NCBI RefSeq assembly: GCF_900112335.1
Contig: NZ_FOLG01000007.1
Location: 1 to 64,000, forward strand
Length of the DNA stretch: 64,000 nucleotides
Source of the DNA: Tropicimonas isoalkanivorans
GTDB lineage: Bacteria; Pseudomonadota; Alphaproteobacteria; Rhodobacterales; Rhodobacteraceae
Direction: 5' to 3'
Below are positions 48,284 through 57,529 of this stretch, piece after piece (position 1 is the stretch's first letter; every line of letters starts with the position of its first letter). A model generated the notes under the pieces. It was not told the origin of the DNA and made no database searches. It was given only the letters and a program-made list of their open reading frames with translations. Made by a program: the position numbers and the translations under genes.

Positions 48284-48318
48284 GGCGCCTGGTACAGGCA
48301 TGGTCCGTACCAGACGCC
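48284..48318. repeat. 12-bp imperfect inverted repeat
   Basis: GGCGCCTGGTAC and GTACCAGACGCC pair at 11 of 12 positions around an 11-nt loop (a G-U pair at the mismatch on the minus-strand RNA). There is no T-run. It could be an mRNA 3' structure of nrdJ, a small RNA part or a mobile-repeat remnant. Confidence 0.45.
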
Positions 48319-48577
48319 GGGGCAGAACGTTCATCTCGCCCGTTGAGACAATCGAACGCGTTCAGGAGTCGCGGATCCGTTCAGGAAAAGGGGCGAGTCA
48401 GCCGATGAACAACTCACCGTTCCCTGTCCAATGGGTTTGCGCTGATAGGAAGCGTCGCTGCAAATACCGTCAGCCGCGCAGAAACCTCGCCGATTTTGGG
48501 CCGTCATCCAGTCATTCAGCCCCAATCGGCTGTTTTCAGCACCAATGCGGCCGGTTTTTTCGTGCCTTAGCCGTCCG

Positions 48578-51070
48578 TCACGAGCACTTGGAATGGCCGC
48601 AGTTCATGCACGTCATGCAGCCTTCGACCATGCGCAAGTCGTACTGACCGCAGGCCGGGCAGGCCGGACCCCTGGGGCGCTCGCCGACCGCCATGCGCTC
48701 GGCCTCCGGGTCGGCTTTCAGCCCCAGACCCTCGCCGTCGATGAAGCCGATGGAGATCAGGTGCCGTTCGATCACCCCGCCGATGGCCGCCAGGATCGAC
48801 GGCACGTACTTGCCCTGCATCCACGCGCCGCCACGTGGGTCGAACACCGCCTTGAGTTCCTCCACCACGAACGAGACGTCGCCGCCCCGCCGGAACACAG
48901 CCGAGATCATCCGGGTCAACGCGACCGTCCAGGCGAAGTGCTCCATGTTCTTGGAATTGATGAACACCTCGAAGGGGCGCCGGGTGCCGTTCAGCAGTAT
49001 GTCGTTGATCGTGATGTAGATCGCGTGCTCGCTGTCGGGCCACTTCACCTTGTAGGTCGCGCCTTCCAGGGACTGCGGACGGTCGAGCGGTTCGGACAGG
49101 TAGACCACGTCACCATGGGGGGTGAGGGGTTCCGCTTCTCCCTTTACAACGATATCAGGTGCGGGCCCTCCATCGCCAAACAACAACCACTTGGCATCCA
49201 CCCGTAGCGCTGATCCGATTTTCTCCGCGTGGCGCAATTGCAAATTCTTCTTTCCAGCCTCGAATTCGCTCACGTATGACTTGCTGTAGCCGACCAAGAC
49301 CGCGAGATCCGTCTGCGTCAGCCCAGCAGCCTTACGGGCATCCCTAATACGATCGCCGATGGTTTTTTCCGGTTGATCGCTAACCGACAAAACCGACCCC
49401 GTCACAGCGTTCGGCCGATAGGTCGTGCAGCCCTTGCAGCCTGTCTCCCAGGCCTGCAGGTACACGTCCTTGAAGGCGTCGAAGGGAATGTCCTCCGGCA
49501 CGTTGATCGTCTTTGAGATCGATGAATCCACCCATTGCTGCGCCGCCGCCTGCATCCGCACGTGGTCCGCCGGAGCGAGCGTCTGGGCATTCACGAAATG
49601 CTCCGGCAACTCCCGGTCCCCGAACGTCTCCCGCCAGAGCTGCACCGCGTAGTCGACCACCTCCTCCTCGGTCCGCGAGCCATCCTTCTGCAGCACCTTG
49701 CGGGTGTAGCTGTAAGCGAACACCGGCTCGATCCCCGAGGACACGTTCCCGGCGTAAAGGCTGATCGTGCCGGTCGGTGCAATGGAGGTCAGCAGCGCGT
49801 TGCGGATGCCGTGGGTGCGGATCGACTCGCGCACGTCCTCGTCCATGTGCTGGAGCGTGCCGCTCGCCAGGTACTTCTCGGCGTCGAAGAGCGGGAACGC
49901 CCCCTTCTCCCTCGCCAATTGCACCGACGCCATGTAGGCGGCGCGGGCAATCCGGTGCAACCAGCGCGAGGTCTGACGCGCCGCCTCCTCGGAGCCGTAG
50001 CGCAGCCCCACCATCAGCAGCGCGTCGGCCAGCCCCGTCACCCCCAGGCCGATCCGTCGCTTGGTGCGCGCCTCCTCCGCCTGCTGCGGCAGCGGGAAGC
50101 GGGACGTGTCGACGACGTTGTCCATCATCCGGACGGCGGTCGCGACCAAATCGTCCAGCGCCGCCTCGTCGACCTCTGCCGCATCTTCGAACGGCCGGTC
50201 CACCAGCCGCGCCAGGTTGATGGAGCCGAGCAGGCAGGCGCCATAGGGCGGTAGGGGCTGCTCGCCGCAGGGATTGGTGGCCGCGATGGTCTCGCAGTAG
50301 GCGAGGTTGTTCATCTGGTTGATGCGGTCGATGAAGATCACGCCCGGCTCGGCATAGTCGTAGGTTGCCTGCATGATCCGGTTCCACAGGTCCCGCGCCT
50401 CGACCGTGTGATAGACCTTGCCGTCGAACACCAGTTCCCACGGCCCGTCGGCCTTCACCGCATCCATGAAGGCGTCCGTGACCAGCACCGACATGTTGAA
50501 CATCCGCAGCCGCGCCGGGTCCGACTTGGCGGTGATGAAGGCGTCGATGTCGGGGTGGTCGCAGCGCATGGTCGCCATCATCGCGCCCCGCCGGGAGCCG
50601 GCGGACATGATGGTGCGGCACATGGCGTCCCAGACGTCCATGAAGGAGAGCGGCCCGGAGGCGTCCGCCGCGACGCCCTTCACATCCGCCCCGCGCGGCC
50701 GGATGGTGGAGAAGTCGTAGCCGATACCGCCGCCCTGCTGCATGGTCAGCGCGGCCTCCTTCAGCATGTCGAAGATGCCGCCCATGCTGTCCGGAATAGT
50801 GCCCATGACGAAGCAGTTGAAGAGTGTCACCGCCCGGCCCGTTCCCGCGCCGGCCGTGATGCGGCCCGCCGGCAGGAACTTGAAATCCTCCAACGCGGCG
50901 TAGAACCGGTCTTCCCATACCGACGGGTCCGCCTCGCCCTCCGCCAGCGCGCGTGCGATCCGCCGCCAGCTGTCCTCGACGGTCAGGTCGAGCGGCGTGC
51001 CGTCGGACTGCTTCAGGCGATATTTCATGTCCCAGATGGACTCGGCGATGGGGGCGGCAAAGCGGGTCAT
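48578..51070 (-). CDS. nrdJ: B12-dependent ribonucleotide reductase with inserted XRE-type HTH
   Basis: Class II ribonucleotide reductase makes deoxyribonucleotides using adenosylcobalamin, with or without oxygen. The 830-residue protein shows C86 (LFNCFV) and C279 (GACLLGSINL) as the likely redox pair and C268 in NPCGEQPL as the thiyl-radical cysteine, SIAPTGTISL, and a C-terminal cysteine cluster (CPACG, CMTCMNCG) for re-reduction. Between GCKGCTTYRPNAVTGSVL and the domain starting GDVVYLSEPLDRP lies an insert, residues about 568-632, that reads as a complete Xre/Cro helix-turn-helix (IGDRIRDARKAAGLTQTDLA, GYSKSYVSEFEAGKKN). The frame is unbroken through it. Confidence 0.95.
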   Translation of the reverse strand: MTRFAAPIAESIWDMKYRLKQSDGTPLDLTVEDSWRRIARALAEGEADPSVWEDRFYAALEDFKFLPAGRITAGAGTGRAVTLFNCFVMGTIPDSMGGIFDMLKEAALTMQQGGGIGYDFSTIRPRGADVKGVAADASGPLSFMDVWDAMCRTIMSAGSRRGAMMATMRCDHPDIDAFITAKSDPARLRMFNMSVLVTDAFMDAVKADGPWELVFDGKVYHTVEARDLWNRIMQATYDYAEPGVIFIDRINQMNNLAYCETIAATNPCGEQPLPPYGACLLGSINLARLVDRPFEDAAEVDEAALDDLVATAVRMMDNVVDTSRFPLPQQAEEARTKRRIGLGVTGLADALLMVGLRYGSEEAARQTSRWLHRIARAAYMASVQLAREKGAFPLFDAEKYLASGTLQHMDEDVRESIRTHGIRNALLTSIAPTGTISLYAGNVSSGIEPVFAYSYTRKVLQKDGSRTEEEVVDYAVQLWRETFGDRELPEHFVNAQTLAPADHVRMQAAAQQWVDSSISKTINVPEDIPFDAFKDVYLQAWETGCKGCTTYRPNAVTGSVLSVSDQPEKTIGDRIRDARKAAGLTQTDLAVLVGYSKSYVSEFEAGKKNLQLRHAEKIGSALRVDAKWLLFGDGGPAPDIVVKGEAEPLTPHGDVVYLSEPLDRPQSLEGATYKVKWPDSEHAIYITINDILLNGTRRPFEVFINSKNMEHFAWTVALTRMISAVFRRGGDVSFVVEELKAVFDPRGGAWMQGKYVPSILAAIGGVIERHLISIGFIDGEGLGLKADPEAERMAVGERPRGPACPACGQYDLRMVEGCMTCMNCGHSKCS

Positions 51071-51143
51071 GGCGGTCCTCGGTGTTCGCGGGCGTCGGCG
51101 TTCTCGGGCAGGAAGGCAGAATACCGGTCCGTCGCGGAATCCA

Positions 51144-51184
51144 CAAGGATTTGCTCTACCACGAAAAGACCCTACGATATGTGG
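51144..51184. promoter_or_regulatory. Candidate NrdR box pair upstream of nrdJ
   Basis: CGATATGTGG (51175-51184) matches the conserved positions of the NrdR-box core (C.A.AT.T.G), and a weaker CAAGGATTTG lies 31 nt away (51144-51153), about three helical turns, the usual spacing of NrdR pairs. They lie 74-114 nt upstream of the nrdJ start and also upstream of the divergent DUF1489 gene. The second box is poor. Confidence 0.4.
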
Positions 51185-51204
51185 CCATACCCGTGGGGGA
51201 TTCT

Positions 51205-51636
51205 TTGGAAACGTACGTCAATCTCGTGAAACTTTGCGTCGGCGCCGATTCGGTCGACGATCTGCGGACCTGGCAGGCGAGCGGGCGGGCGCACGGGTCC
51301 GACGGCTTGCCGCGCCACGTCACCCGTATGTGGCCACGTCGGGAGGCGGAATTGCTGAACGGCGGCTCGCTCTACTGGGTGTTCCGCGGTGTGATCCTCG
51401 CCCGTCAGCGGGTGGTGCGGCTGGACGAGGCGCTCGGCGAAGACGGGATTACGCGCTGCGCCATCGTGCTGGACCCGCAGATCCACCTGACGGAGTCCGC
51501 GCCGCGCCGCCCATTCCAGGGCTGGCGCTACCTCGCGCCGGGGGACGCGCCGCGCGACTTGCCCGAGGGCCGCGCCGGAGACGACGACCTGCCGCTCGAC
51601 CTTCAGATGGCGCTCGCGGAGATCGGCGTCCGCTGA
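51205..51636 (+). CDS. DUF1489-family protein
   Basis: About 143 residues of a conserved alphaproteobacterial family of unknown function: VNLVKLCVGADSVDDLRTWQ, HVTRMWPRR, GSLYWVFRGVILARQ, CAIVLDPQIHLTES, PFQGWRYL. The TTG at 51205 has GGGGGA just upstream and places the start where the family begins; in-frame GTG codons at 51181 and 51193 are alternatives. It is divergent from nrdJ and convergent with hisG. Confidence 0.85.
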   Translation: METYVNLVKLCVGADSVDDLRTWQASGRAHGSDGLPRHVTRMWPRREAELLNGGSLYWVFRGVILARQRVVRLDEALGEDGITRCAIVLDPQIHLTESAPRRPFQGWRYLAPGDAPRDLPEGRAGDDDLPLDLQMALAEIGVR

Positions 51637-51645
51637 CCGCGCTCT

Positions 51646-52350
51646 TCAACGCCCGGCGGTCTCGCCCAGCCGATCGGACAATGCATCGAACGCGGCCCGC
51701 GTCTCGGCGGTCCAGGCTGCCGACTTGGAGCGGAACAACGTCGCCTGGCTGCGGTGAATCAGCCCGTCGGACAGCAGCTTCAGGTGGTTGGCGCGCAGGG
51801 TGTCGCCGGTTGAGGTGATGTCCGCCACGGCCTCGGCCGTCAGGTTCTTGACCGTGCCCTCGGTCGCGCCCTGGCTGTCCACGAGCTGGTAGTCCGCCAC
51901 GCCGGCACGGCGCAGGAACTCACGTACCAGCCGGTGATACTTGGTCGCGATCCGCAGGCGGTACCCGTGGGTTGCCCGAAAGGCGGCGGCGACGGCGTCA
52001 AGGTCCTCAAGCGTTTCCACGTCGACCCAGCACTTCGGCACGGCCACGATGAGATCGGCCTGCCCGAAGCCCATGCCGGCCAGTTCCTCCACGCGGTCAC
52101 GCCATGCGGGGATGCGCTCCCGGACGAGGTCCGACCCCGTGACACCAAGATGAATGCGACCTGCGTTCAGTTCGCGCGGAATCTCCCCGGCCGAGAGGAG
52201 GACCAGATCCACGCCGTCGATCCCGCCCACCAGGCCGGCATATTCCCTGTCCGACCCCGCTCGTCGAACGTCGAGGCCGCGCGCGCCGAACCACGCGAAT
52301 GTCTTTTCCATCAGCCGGCCCTTGGACGGCACCCCGAGTTTCAGGTTCAT
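51646..52350 (-). CDS. hisG: ATP phosphoribosyltransferase, catalytic subunit (short form)
   Basis: First enzyme of histidine synthesis: ATP + PRPP to phosphoribosyl-ATP. The 234-residue protein is the short form that lacks the C-terminal regulatory domain and needs HisZ. Motifs are LKLGVPSKGRL at the N-terminus, GVTGSDLVRER, RIATKYHRL, and the PRPP-binding VDSQGATEGTVKNLTAEAVA. Its start overlaps the hisZ stop by 4 nt. Confidence 0.96.
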   Translation of the reverse strand: MNLKLGVPSKGRLMEKTFAWFGARGLDVRRAGSDREYAGLVGGIDGVDLVLLSAGEIPRELNAGRIHLGVTGSDLVRERIPAWRDRVEELAGMGFGQADLIVAVPKCWVDVETLEDLDAVAAAFRATHGYRLRIATKYHRLVREFLRRAGVADYQLVDSQGATEGTVKNLTAEAVADITSTGDTLRANHLKLLSDGLIHRSQATLFRSKSAAWTAETRAAFDALSDRLGETAGR

Positions 52351-53462
52351 GCCGCGCCCTCCCCGGCCAGTTCGAGAGCCAGACCGGGACGGATCATCCC
52401 GCCCACCGCCGGCATCTCCCGGCCCTGCCCGAGCACCCGAGTCAGCGCGTCGTACCGGCCCCCAGACGCGACGGGCGGCAGATGCGGGCGCCTGTCCGCG
52501 AAGAAGCCGAAAACGAAGCCGTCGTAATATTCCATGGTCGTGCGGCCATAGCTCGCTTCGAACGAAACCGCATCCAGATCCACGCCGTGTCTCCGCATGA
52601 CGGACAGGCGACGTTCGAGCCGGTGCAGGGCCGGGTCCAGCGCGGGCATGTCCACAGCGATATCGCGCAGCCGGGCGAGCGCGTTTGCTGGCGTCTCCCG
52701 AATGCTGAGCAGATCGTCGATCAGCGTGACCTGCGCCGTGGGCAGCGGCGCTTCCGCCGCATCCGCCCGCAGACGCTCCAGCCGGCCCGCAATCTCATCC
52801 GTTGTCCGAAGGCCGATCAACGGCCCACTGGCGGTGATCATCTCCACGGGTGTCAGCCGCGTCAGCCGCTTGAGGAGGTCAGCCCGCGCGGCCGGAACCG
52901 GCGTACGCCCGGAGTATCGGTCCAACAGAGCACGGAACCTGTGCGGCCGCCAGGCATGGCGCATCAGCGCCGCCTTCCGCACGGGACTGGCCTTCAGCCC
53001 TCCGACGGCCGCCGTAAGGAGGCCGAAATCGCCCATCGCCGCGCGCAATCCGAGCGGCGCGAGGGCATCCGCAAAGCGGGCGAAGACTTCAGCTTCCGCC
53101 TCCTCCGGATCCTCGGCGTCGAAGATCTCCAGCCCGACCTGGAAGTACTCGTTGGAGCGCCCCGGCTCGGCCACTTCCTGCCGGCGAAACACCTCGCCCG
53201 CGTAGGTGTAGCGCGCCGCCCCCTGACCGGAGGCCATGTGCATCTGCACGACCGGCACCGTGAAGTCCGGCCGCATCATCTGTTCGCCCTTCAGTGGGTC
53301 GGCGGTGACGTAGGCGCGGGCGCGGATATCCTCGCCGTACAAGTCCAGCAGCACCTCGGCGGGCTGAAGGATGTCTGGGTCGACGGCCCGCGCACCGGCG
53401 TCACAGAATATCGCCTGTAGCCGCGCGGCCTCGGCGCGGACCTGATCCTTGCTGGGTTGCAC
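52347..53462 (-). CDS. hisZ: ATP phosphoribosyltransferase regulatory subunit
   Basis: HisZ is a catalytically inactive relative of histidyl-tRNA synthetase that forms the hetero-octamer with short HisG and confers histidine feedback. The 371-residue protein keeps class II synthetase traces (MRPDFTVPVVQMHM, GEVFRRQE, EYFQVGLEIF, GGRYDALTRVLG). It lies between hisS and hisG on the minus strand, 4 nt after hisS. Together these three couple histidine supply and charging. Confidence 0.94.
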   Translation of the reverse strand: MQPSKDQVRAEAARLQAIFCDAGARAVDPDILQPAEVLLDLYGEDIRARAYVTADPLKGEQMMRPDFTVPVVQMHMASGQGAARYTYAGEVFRRQEVAEPGRSNEYFQVGLEIFDAEDPEEAEAEVFARFADALAPLGLRAAMGDFGLLTAAVGGLKASPVRKAALMRHAWRPHRFRALLDRYSGRTPVPAARADLLKRLTRLTPVEMITASGPLIGLRTTDEIAGRLERLRADAAEAPLPTAQVTLIDDLLSIRETPANALARLRDIAVDMPALDPALHRLERRLSVMRRHGVDLDAVSFEASYGRTTMEYYDGFVFGFFADRRPHLPPVASGGRYDALTRVLGQGREMPAVGGMIRPGLALELAGEGAA

Positions 53463-53466
53463 GGGC

Positions 53467-54945
53467 TCAGTCCCCCGCCCCGATCATCCGGGCGATCTCT
53501 GTCACAAGGTCGGCCCGCGGCACCTCGCGCTGCGCCGGTTGGCTCTTCCATTCCTCGAGGCTTGCGCTCTCGGCGATCTTGGCGCCAAGCACCAAATCCT
53601 TGACCTGCACCACGCCCCGCGCCGCCTCGTCCTCGCCCTCGATCACGGCGACCGGCGAATTGCGCTTGTCCGCGTACTTGAGCTGGTTGCCGAAATTCTT
53701 CGGGTTGCCGAGGTAGACCTCCGCCCGGATGCCCGCCTGCCGCAGTTCGCCGACCATCGCCTGGTACTCCGCCATACGGTTGCGGTCCATGACGGTCACG
53801 ATCACCGGCCCTTTTGTGGTGCCGTCCAGCCGACCCTTGGCCCGCAACGCGGCCAGCAGCCGGTCGACACCGATCGAAATACCAGTTGCTGGCACGGCCT
53901 GCCCGGTGAACCGCTTCACGAGGTCGTCGTAGCGCCCACCACCGGCGACGGAGCCGAACTGCCGCGGGCGGCCCTTCTCATCAGTGATCTCGAACGTCAG
54001 CTCCGCCTCGAAGACGGGGCCGGTGTAATAGCCAAGGCCGCGCACGACTGACGGGTCGATCTCCGTCCGGTCCGCCGCGTACCCTTGCGCGGCAAGCAGG
54101 TCCCCGATCTGCTCCAATTCATCAACACCGGTGGCACCGATGTTGGAGCCGGAGACGACTTCGCGGAGGGTCCCGATCGTTGCACCGGCGTCCGCACCCT
54201 TGGCCTGCATGAAGGCCAGAACCGTGTCGGCCACGTCATTTCCAAGACCCACGCCGTCGATGAAGGCTCCGCTCTGGTCCTCCCGACCGGTTGTCAGTAG
54301 CTCCCGCACGCCGCCGGGACCAACCTTGTCGAACTTGTCGATGGTCCGAAGCACGGCGTCGGCGGTCTCACGATCCTCCGCCGGGTTTAGACCCACCGCT
54401 TCCAGCACCCCATTCAGCACCTTCCGGTTGTTGATCCGCACCAGGTAATCACCGCGCGGGATGCCAACCGCTTCCAGCGTATCGGCCAGCATGGCGCAGA
54501 TCTCGGCATCCGCCGCCACGGAGGGCGCGCCGACTGTATCGGCATCACATTGGTAGAACTGTCGAAAGCGCCCCGGCCCCGGCTTCTCGTTGCGCCAGAC
54601 CGGCCCCATGGCATAGCGTCGATAGGGGCTCGGCAGATCGTTGCGGAACTGCGCGGCCACACGGGCCAACGGCGCCGTAAGGTCATAGCGCAACGCAAGC
54701 CAGTCGCCTTCCTCCTCCCAAGCGAATACACCGGCGTTGGGCCGGTCCACGTCGGGCAGGTACTTCCCCAGGGCCTCCACCGTTTCGACTGCGGCGGTTT
54801 CCAGCGGATCGAAGCCGTAGAGATGGTAAACCTCGGCAATCCGAGCCAGCATCTCGTTGCGTTCTGCCACTTCCGCGCCGAAATAGTCGCGGAAGCCCTT
54901 GGGCGTTTCGGCCCGGGGGCGACGGGGCTTCTTGTCCTTGGCCAT
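53467..54945 (-). CDS. hisS: Histidyl-tRNA synthetase
   Basis: The 492-residue class II aminoacyl-tRNA synthetase charges tRNA-His. Motif 1 and 2 regions are clear ([33 protein letters not shown]), the HisA motif [13 protein letters not shown] is present, and motif 3 is [13 protein letters not shown], followed by the anticodon-binding domain. The start at [11 protein letters not shown] has GAGGATCGCCAAT upstream; a longer frame to 55047 lacks similarity. It is divergent from slyX. Confidence 0.97.
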   Translation of the reverse strand: MAKDKKPRRPRAETPKGFRDYFGAEVAERNEMLARIAEVYHLYGFDPLETAAVETVEALGKYLPDVDRPNAGVFAWEEEGDWLALRYDLTAPLARVAAQFRNDLPSPYRRYAMGPVWRNEKPGPGRFRQFYQCDADTVGAPSVAADAEICAMLADTLEAVGIPRGDYLVRINNRKVLNGVLEAVGLNPAEDRETADAVLRTIDKFDKVGPGGVRELLTTGREDQSGAFIDGVGLGNDVADTVLAFMQAKGADAGATIGTLREVVSGSNIGATGVDELEQIGDLLAAQGYAADRTEIDPSVVRGLGYYTGPVFEAELTFEITDEKGRPRQFGSVAGGGRYDDLVKRFTGQAVPATGISIGVDRLLAALRAKGRLDGTTKGPVIVTVMDRNRMAEYQAMVGELRQAGIRAEVYLGNPKNFGNQLKYADKRNSPVAVIEGEDEAARGVVQVKDLVLGAKIAESASLEEWKSQPAQREVPRADLVTEIARMIGAGD

Positions 54946-55046
54946 ATTGGCGATCCTCGGGTAAGTCGTCGCGGCAGCGTCTAGCGGAAGGGGCAGTGGC
55001 CCGCAAGCGACACGGGGAAAAGGCGCAACGAAAGAAGGGGAAATCA

Positions 55047-55247
55047 ATGGGCGTAGAGCGGATCGAAGAGGAACTGGCGCACCTGCGGGCGGCGACGGAC
55101 GACCTGTCCGAGATCGTCGCCCGACAGGGTGCGGAGATCGAGCGACTGGTGCGGCAGGTGGAGCTACTGCTGCGCCGCGCCGCCGAGGAGGAGGCCGCGG
55201 GATCGGGCGGTGTCGTCCTCGGCGACGAACGCCCCCCGCATTACTGA
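55047..55247 (+). CDS. slyX: SlyX-family small coiled-coil protein
   Basis: The 66-residue protein is largely coiled coil ([40 protein letters not shown]) and ends PPHY, as SlyX proteins do. Its function is not established; it is named from its place beside slyD in enterobacteria. AGGGGAAATCA precedes the ATG at 55047. It is divergent from hisS with about 100 nt between. Confidence 0.82.
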   Translation: MGVERIEEELAHLRAATDDLSEIVARQGAEIERLVRQVELLLRRAAEEEAAGSGGVVLGDERPPHY

Positions 55248-55355
55248 AACGGGTGCAACGGCGCCTTCGCGCGAGCCGTGAAACATTTGCGAGAGCAACG
55301 CGTTATACCATCGAGCCGGTGACCAATTTCAACAGCCGCCGGCAGGAGAAGCGCG

Positions 55356-55709
55356 ATGACACATGGTTATAGTACAAACGAGACGAATATTGGTGCCAGG
55401 CCCTCTTGCAACGCTCAAAGGCGGACGGACCGTGACGACGGCACGGCGGACGCATCCAGCGAGATACTTCGGAGGACGGTGGATCAGGTTCGCCGTAATT
55501 ACACGAAGCTGCGCAGACTGCTTCGCGGGGCCGGACGACGTGAGGAGTACGCCCGCAGGGCCGTAGACCGGGCCTTCAGGGACGTCGCTCGCGGCCTATC
55601 CGAACTTGGGGAGTCGAATGCGACCCCCGCCCCCGCTTCGACACGGGTGCCCGGAGTCCCGCCAACCGACGCGCCATACTGGCACGTGAAACGGGACATG
55701 GCCTCGTAA
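55356..55709 (+). CDS. Orphan hypothetical protein, 117 aa
   Basis: No family is recognised. An AGGAG lies 7 nt before the ATG at 55356, a better ribosome binding site than most genes here, and the frame is open for 117 codons. The protein is very polar and arginine-rich, with a helical middle (ILRRTVDQVRRNYTKLRRLL, REEYARRAVDRAFRDVARGL). The first 25 codons are A/T-rich at third positions, unlike neighbouring genes, suggesting a young or acquired gene. A non-coding alternative cannot be excluded. Confidence 0.5.
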   Translation: MTHGYSTNETNIGARPSCNAQRRTDRDDGTADASSEILRRTVDQVRRNYTKLRRLLRGAGRREEYARRAVDRAFRDVARGLSELGESNATPAPASTRVPGVPPTDAPYWHVKRDMAS

Positions 55710-55765
55710 GCGGGCGGCCAACTATGCTGCACGGCTGATGCCAACGCCTGCCATCGTCACGGGAA

Positions 55766-55791
55766 CCGCCTGTGCGCTCTAGCCCAGGCGG
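55766..55791. terminator. Hairpin between convergent genes
   Basis: CCGCCTG (55766-55772) and CAGGCGG (55785-55791) make a 7-bp stem with a 12-nt loop, 14 nt past the lysS stop and between two converging genes. There is no T-run. Confidence 0.35.
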
Positions 55792-55804
55792 CACCCCGAT
55801 CAAC

Positions 55805-57388
55805 TCACGCGGTCGCCAACTCGCCCGCCAATGCTTTTTCGATCAGCGCGACGGTCTCGTCAGTTCCGTAGAGCGCGATGAAGCCACCGAAACGCGGGCC
55901 CTGGCTCGCGCCGAGCAGCACTTCGTAGAGGGCCTTGAACCAATCCCGCAGCGGCTCGAACCCGTGCGCCTTACCCACGGCGAACACCGCGCTTTGCAAC
56001 GTTTCCGCATCGAGACCACCGTCCCACGTGCGAAGTTGCGCCGCGAGGTCCTCCAGCGCCAGGCGCTCCTTTTCGTCCGGCGCGCGGAAGGTCTTCGTCG
56101 GCTTCACGAAGTCATTGTAATAGCGCACCGCGAAGCCTGCAGCCTGATCGAGTTGCGGATTGGCCTCCGGCGTCGCGTCCGGCGCATACCGCCGGATAAA
56201 GCCCCAAAGAGCCTCCTTGTCCTCCGCCCCGGCGACGGACGCCAGATTCAGAAGCATGGAAAAGCTCACCACCATATCTGACGCCGGCACATCGCCGGTG
56301 TGGATGTGGTAGACCGGGTTCGAGAGTTTGCCCTTGGCATCCTGGTCGACGTAGGCGCGGAGCTGCTGGTGGTACTCGTCCATCGCCTTCGGGATCACGT
56401 CGAAATGGAGCCGCTTCGCCGTCTTTGGTTTGAGGAACATGAAGTAGCTGAGCGACTCGGTGGAGGCATAGGTCAGCCACTCGTCGATCGAGATCCCGTT
56501 GCCAGAGGATTTGGAGATCTTCTGCCCTTTGTCGTCGAGGAACAGCTCATAGGTGAAATGCTCCGGCGCCTTCTCGCCAAGGATTTCGCAGATCCGGTCA
56601 TAGATCGGCGTGTTGGTTGAATGGTCCTTGCCGTACATCTCGAAATCGACACCGAGCGCCGCCCAGCGGGCCCCGAAATCGGGCTTCCACTGCAGCTTCA
56701 CGTTGCCGCCGGTGACAGGCAGCGTCCACTCGCGGCCGTCCTCGTCGTCGAACGTAACCGTACCCTCCGACGCATCGACGGACTTGATCGGCACATAAAG
56801 AACCCGGCCCGTCTCCGGGTGGATGGGCAGGAAGATCGAGTAGGTCTGCTGCCGCTCCTCGCGCAGCGACTTCAACATGACCTTCATCACGTCGTCATAC
56901 CGCTCGGCCGCGCGCAAAAGCACCTCGTCGAACTGGCCGGACTTGTAGAACTCCGTGGCGGAGTAGAATTCGTAGTCGAACCCGAAGGTGTCGAGGAACC
57001 GCCGCAGCATGGCGTTGTTGTGATCGCCGAAGCTCTCGAATTCCCCGAACGGGTCCGGAACGGAGGTCAGCGGTTTCTGCAAATGCTCGCGCAGCATCTC
57101 CTGGTTGGGCACGTTGCCCGGCACCTTGCGCATCCCGTCCATGTCGTCGGAGAAACAGATGAGCCGGGTGGGAATGTCGGAGATCACCTCGAAGGCGCGC
57201 CGGATCATCGTCGTGCGGAGGACCTCGCCGAAGGTGCCGATATGGGGCAGGCCGGAGGGGCCATAGCCCGTCTCGAACAGCACATAGCCCTTTTCCGGCG
57301 GCGCTTTCTCGTACCGTTTCAGCACTCGGCGCGCCTCTTCAAAGGGCCAGGCCTTGGAGGTCATCGCTGCGTCGCGCAATTCGGACAT
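55805..57388 (-). CDS. lysS: Class I lysyl-tRNA synthetase
   Basis: This 527-residue enzyme charges tRNA-Lys with the class I fold seen in archaea, spirochaetes and alphaproteobacteria (LysK), instead of the common class II enzyme. The HIGH motif appears as [11 protein letters not shown] and KMSKS as [23 protein letters not shown] and [15 protein letters not shown] are characteristic. The ATG at 57388 follows AGGAAAGACC; 57364 and 57421 are other in-frame starts. It is divergent from terB. Confidence 0.95.
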   Translation of the reverse strand: MSELRDAAMTSKAWPFEEARRVLKRYEKAPPEKGYVLFETGYGPSGLPHIGTFGEVLRTTMIRRAFEVISDIPTRLICFSDDMDGMRKVPGNVPNQEMLREHLQKPLTSVPDPFGEFESFGDHNNAMLRRFLDTFGFDYEFYSATEFYKSGQFDEVLLRAAERYDDVMKVMLKSLREERQQTYSIFLPIHPETGRVLYVPIKSVDASEGTVTFDDEDGREWTLPVTGGNVKLQWKPDFGARWAALGVDFEMYGKDHSTNTPIYDRICEILGEKAPEHFTYELFLDDKGQKISKSSGNGISIDEWLTYASTESLSYFMFLKPKTAKRLHFDVIPKAMDEYHQQLRAYVDQDAKGKLSNPVYHIHTGDVPASDMVVSFSMLLNLASVAGAEDKEALWGFIRRYAPDATPEANPQLDQAAGFAVRYYNDFVKPTKTFRAPDEKERLALEDLAAQLRTWDGGLDAETLQSAVFAVGKAHGFEPLRDWFKALYEVLLGASQGPRFGGFIALYGTDETVALIEKALAGELATA

Positions 57389-57529
57389 GAGAGGGTCTTT
57401 CCTGTCTTTGCGCGACCCCATGCCGCGCGTTACGTCCGGGCATCCGGCCCGACCGGGCCCACTCCCTATTGCTAGGCGGAGCCTGCGTCAATAAATCAGC
57501 AACCAGCAACGACCGCCACGGAGCATTGA

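Larger units (their letters stand above)
48086..48577. other. Intergenic region with three inverted repeats
   Basis: These 492 nt carry no supported gene. They hold an AT-rich palindromic operator-like site (48149-48183), a 12-bp inverted repeat (48284-48318) and a hairpin with a following TGTTTT (GCCGATT and AATCGGC, 48489-48530). The region is the promoter of the dehydrogenase-like gene and the 3' flank of nrdJ. Confidence 0.55.

Noticed and set aside
48300-48647. 115-codon plus-strand frame overlapping the nrdJ 3' end
   Set aside because: It overlaps nrdJ antisense, has no ribosome binding site and crosses two hairpins.
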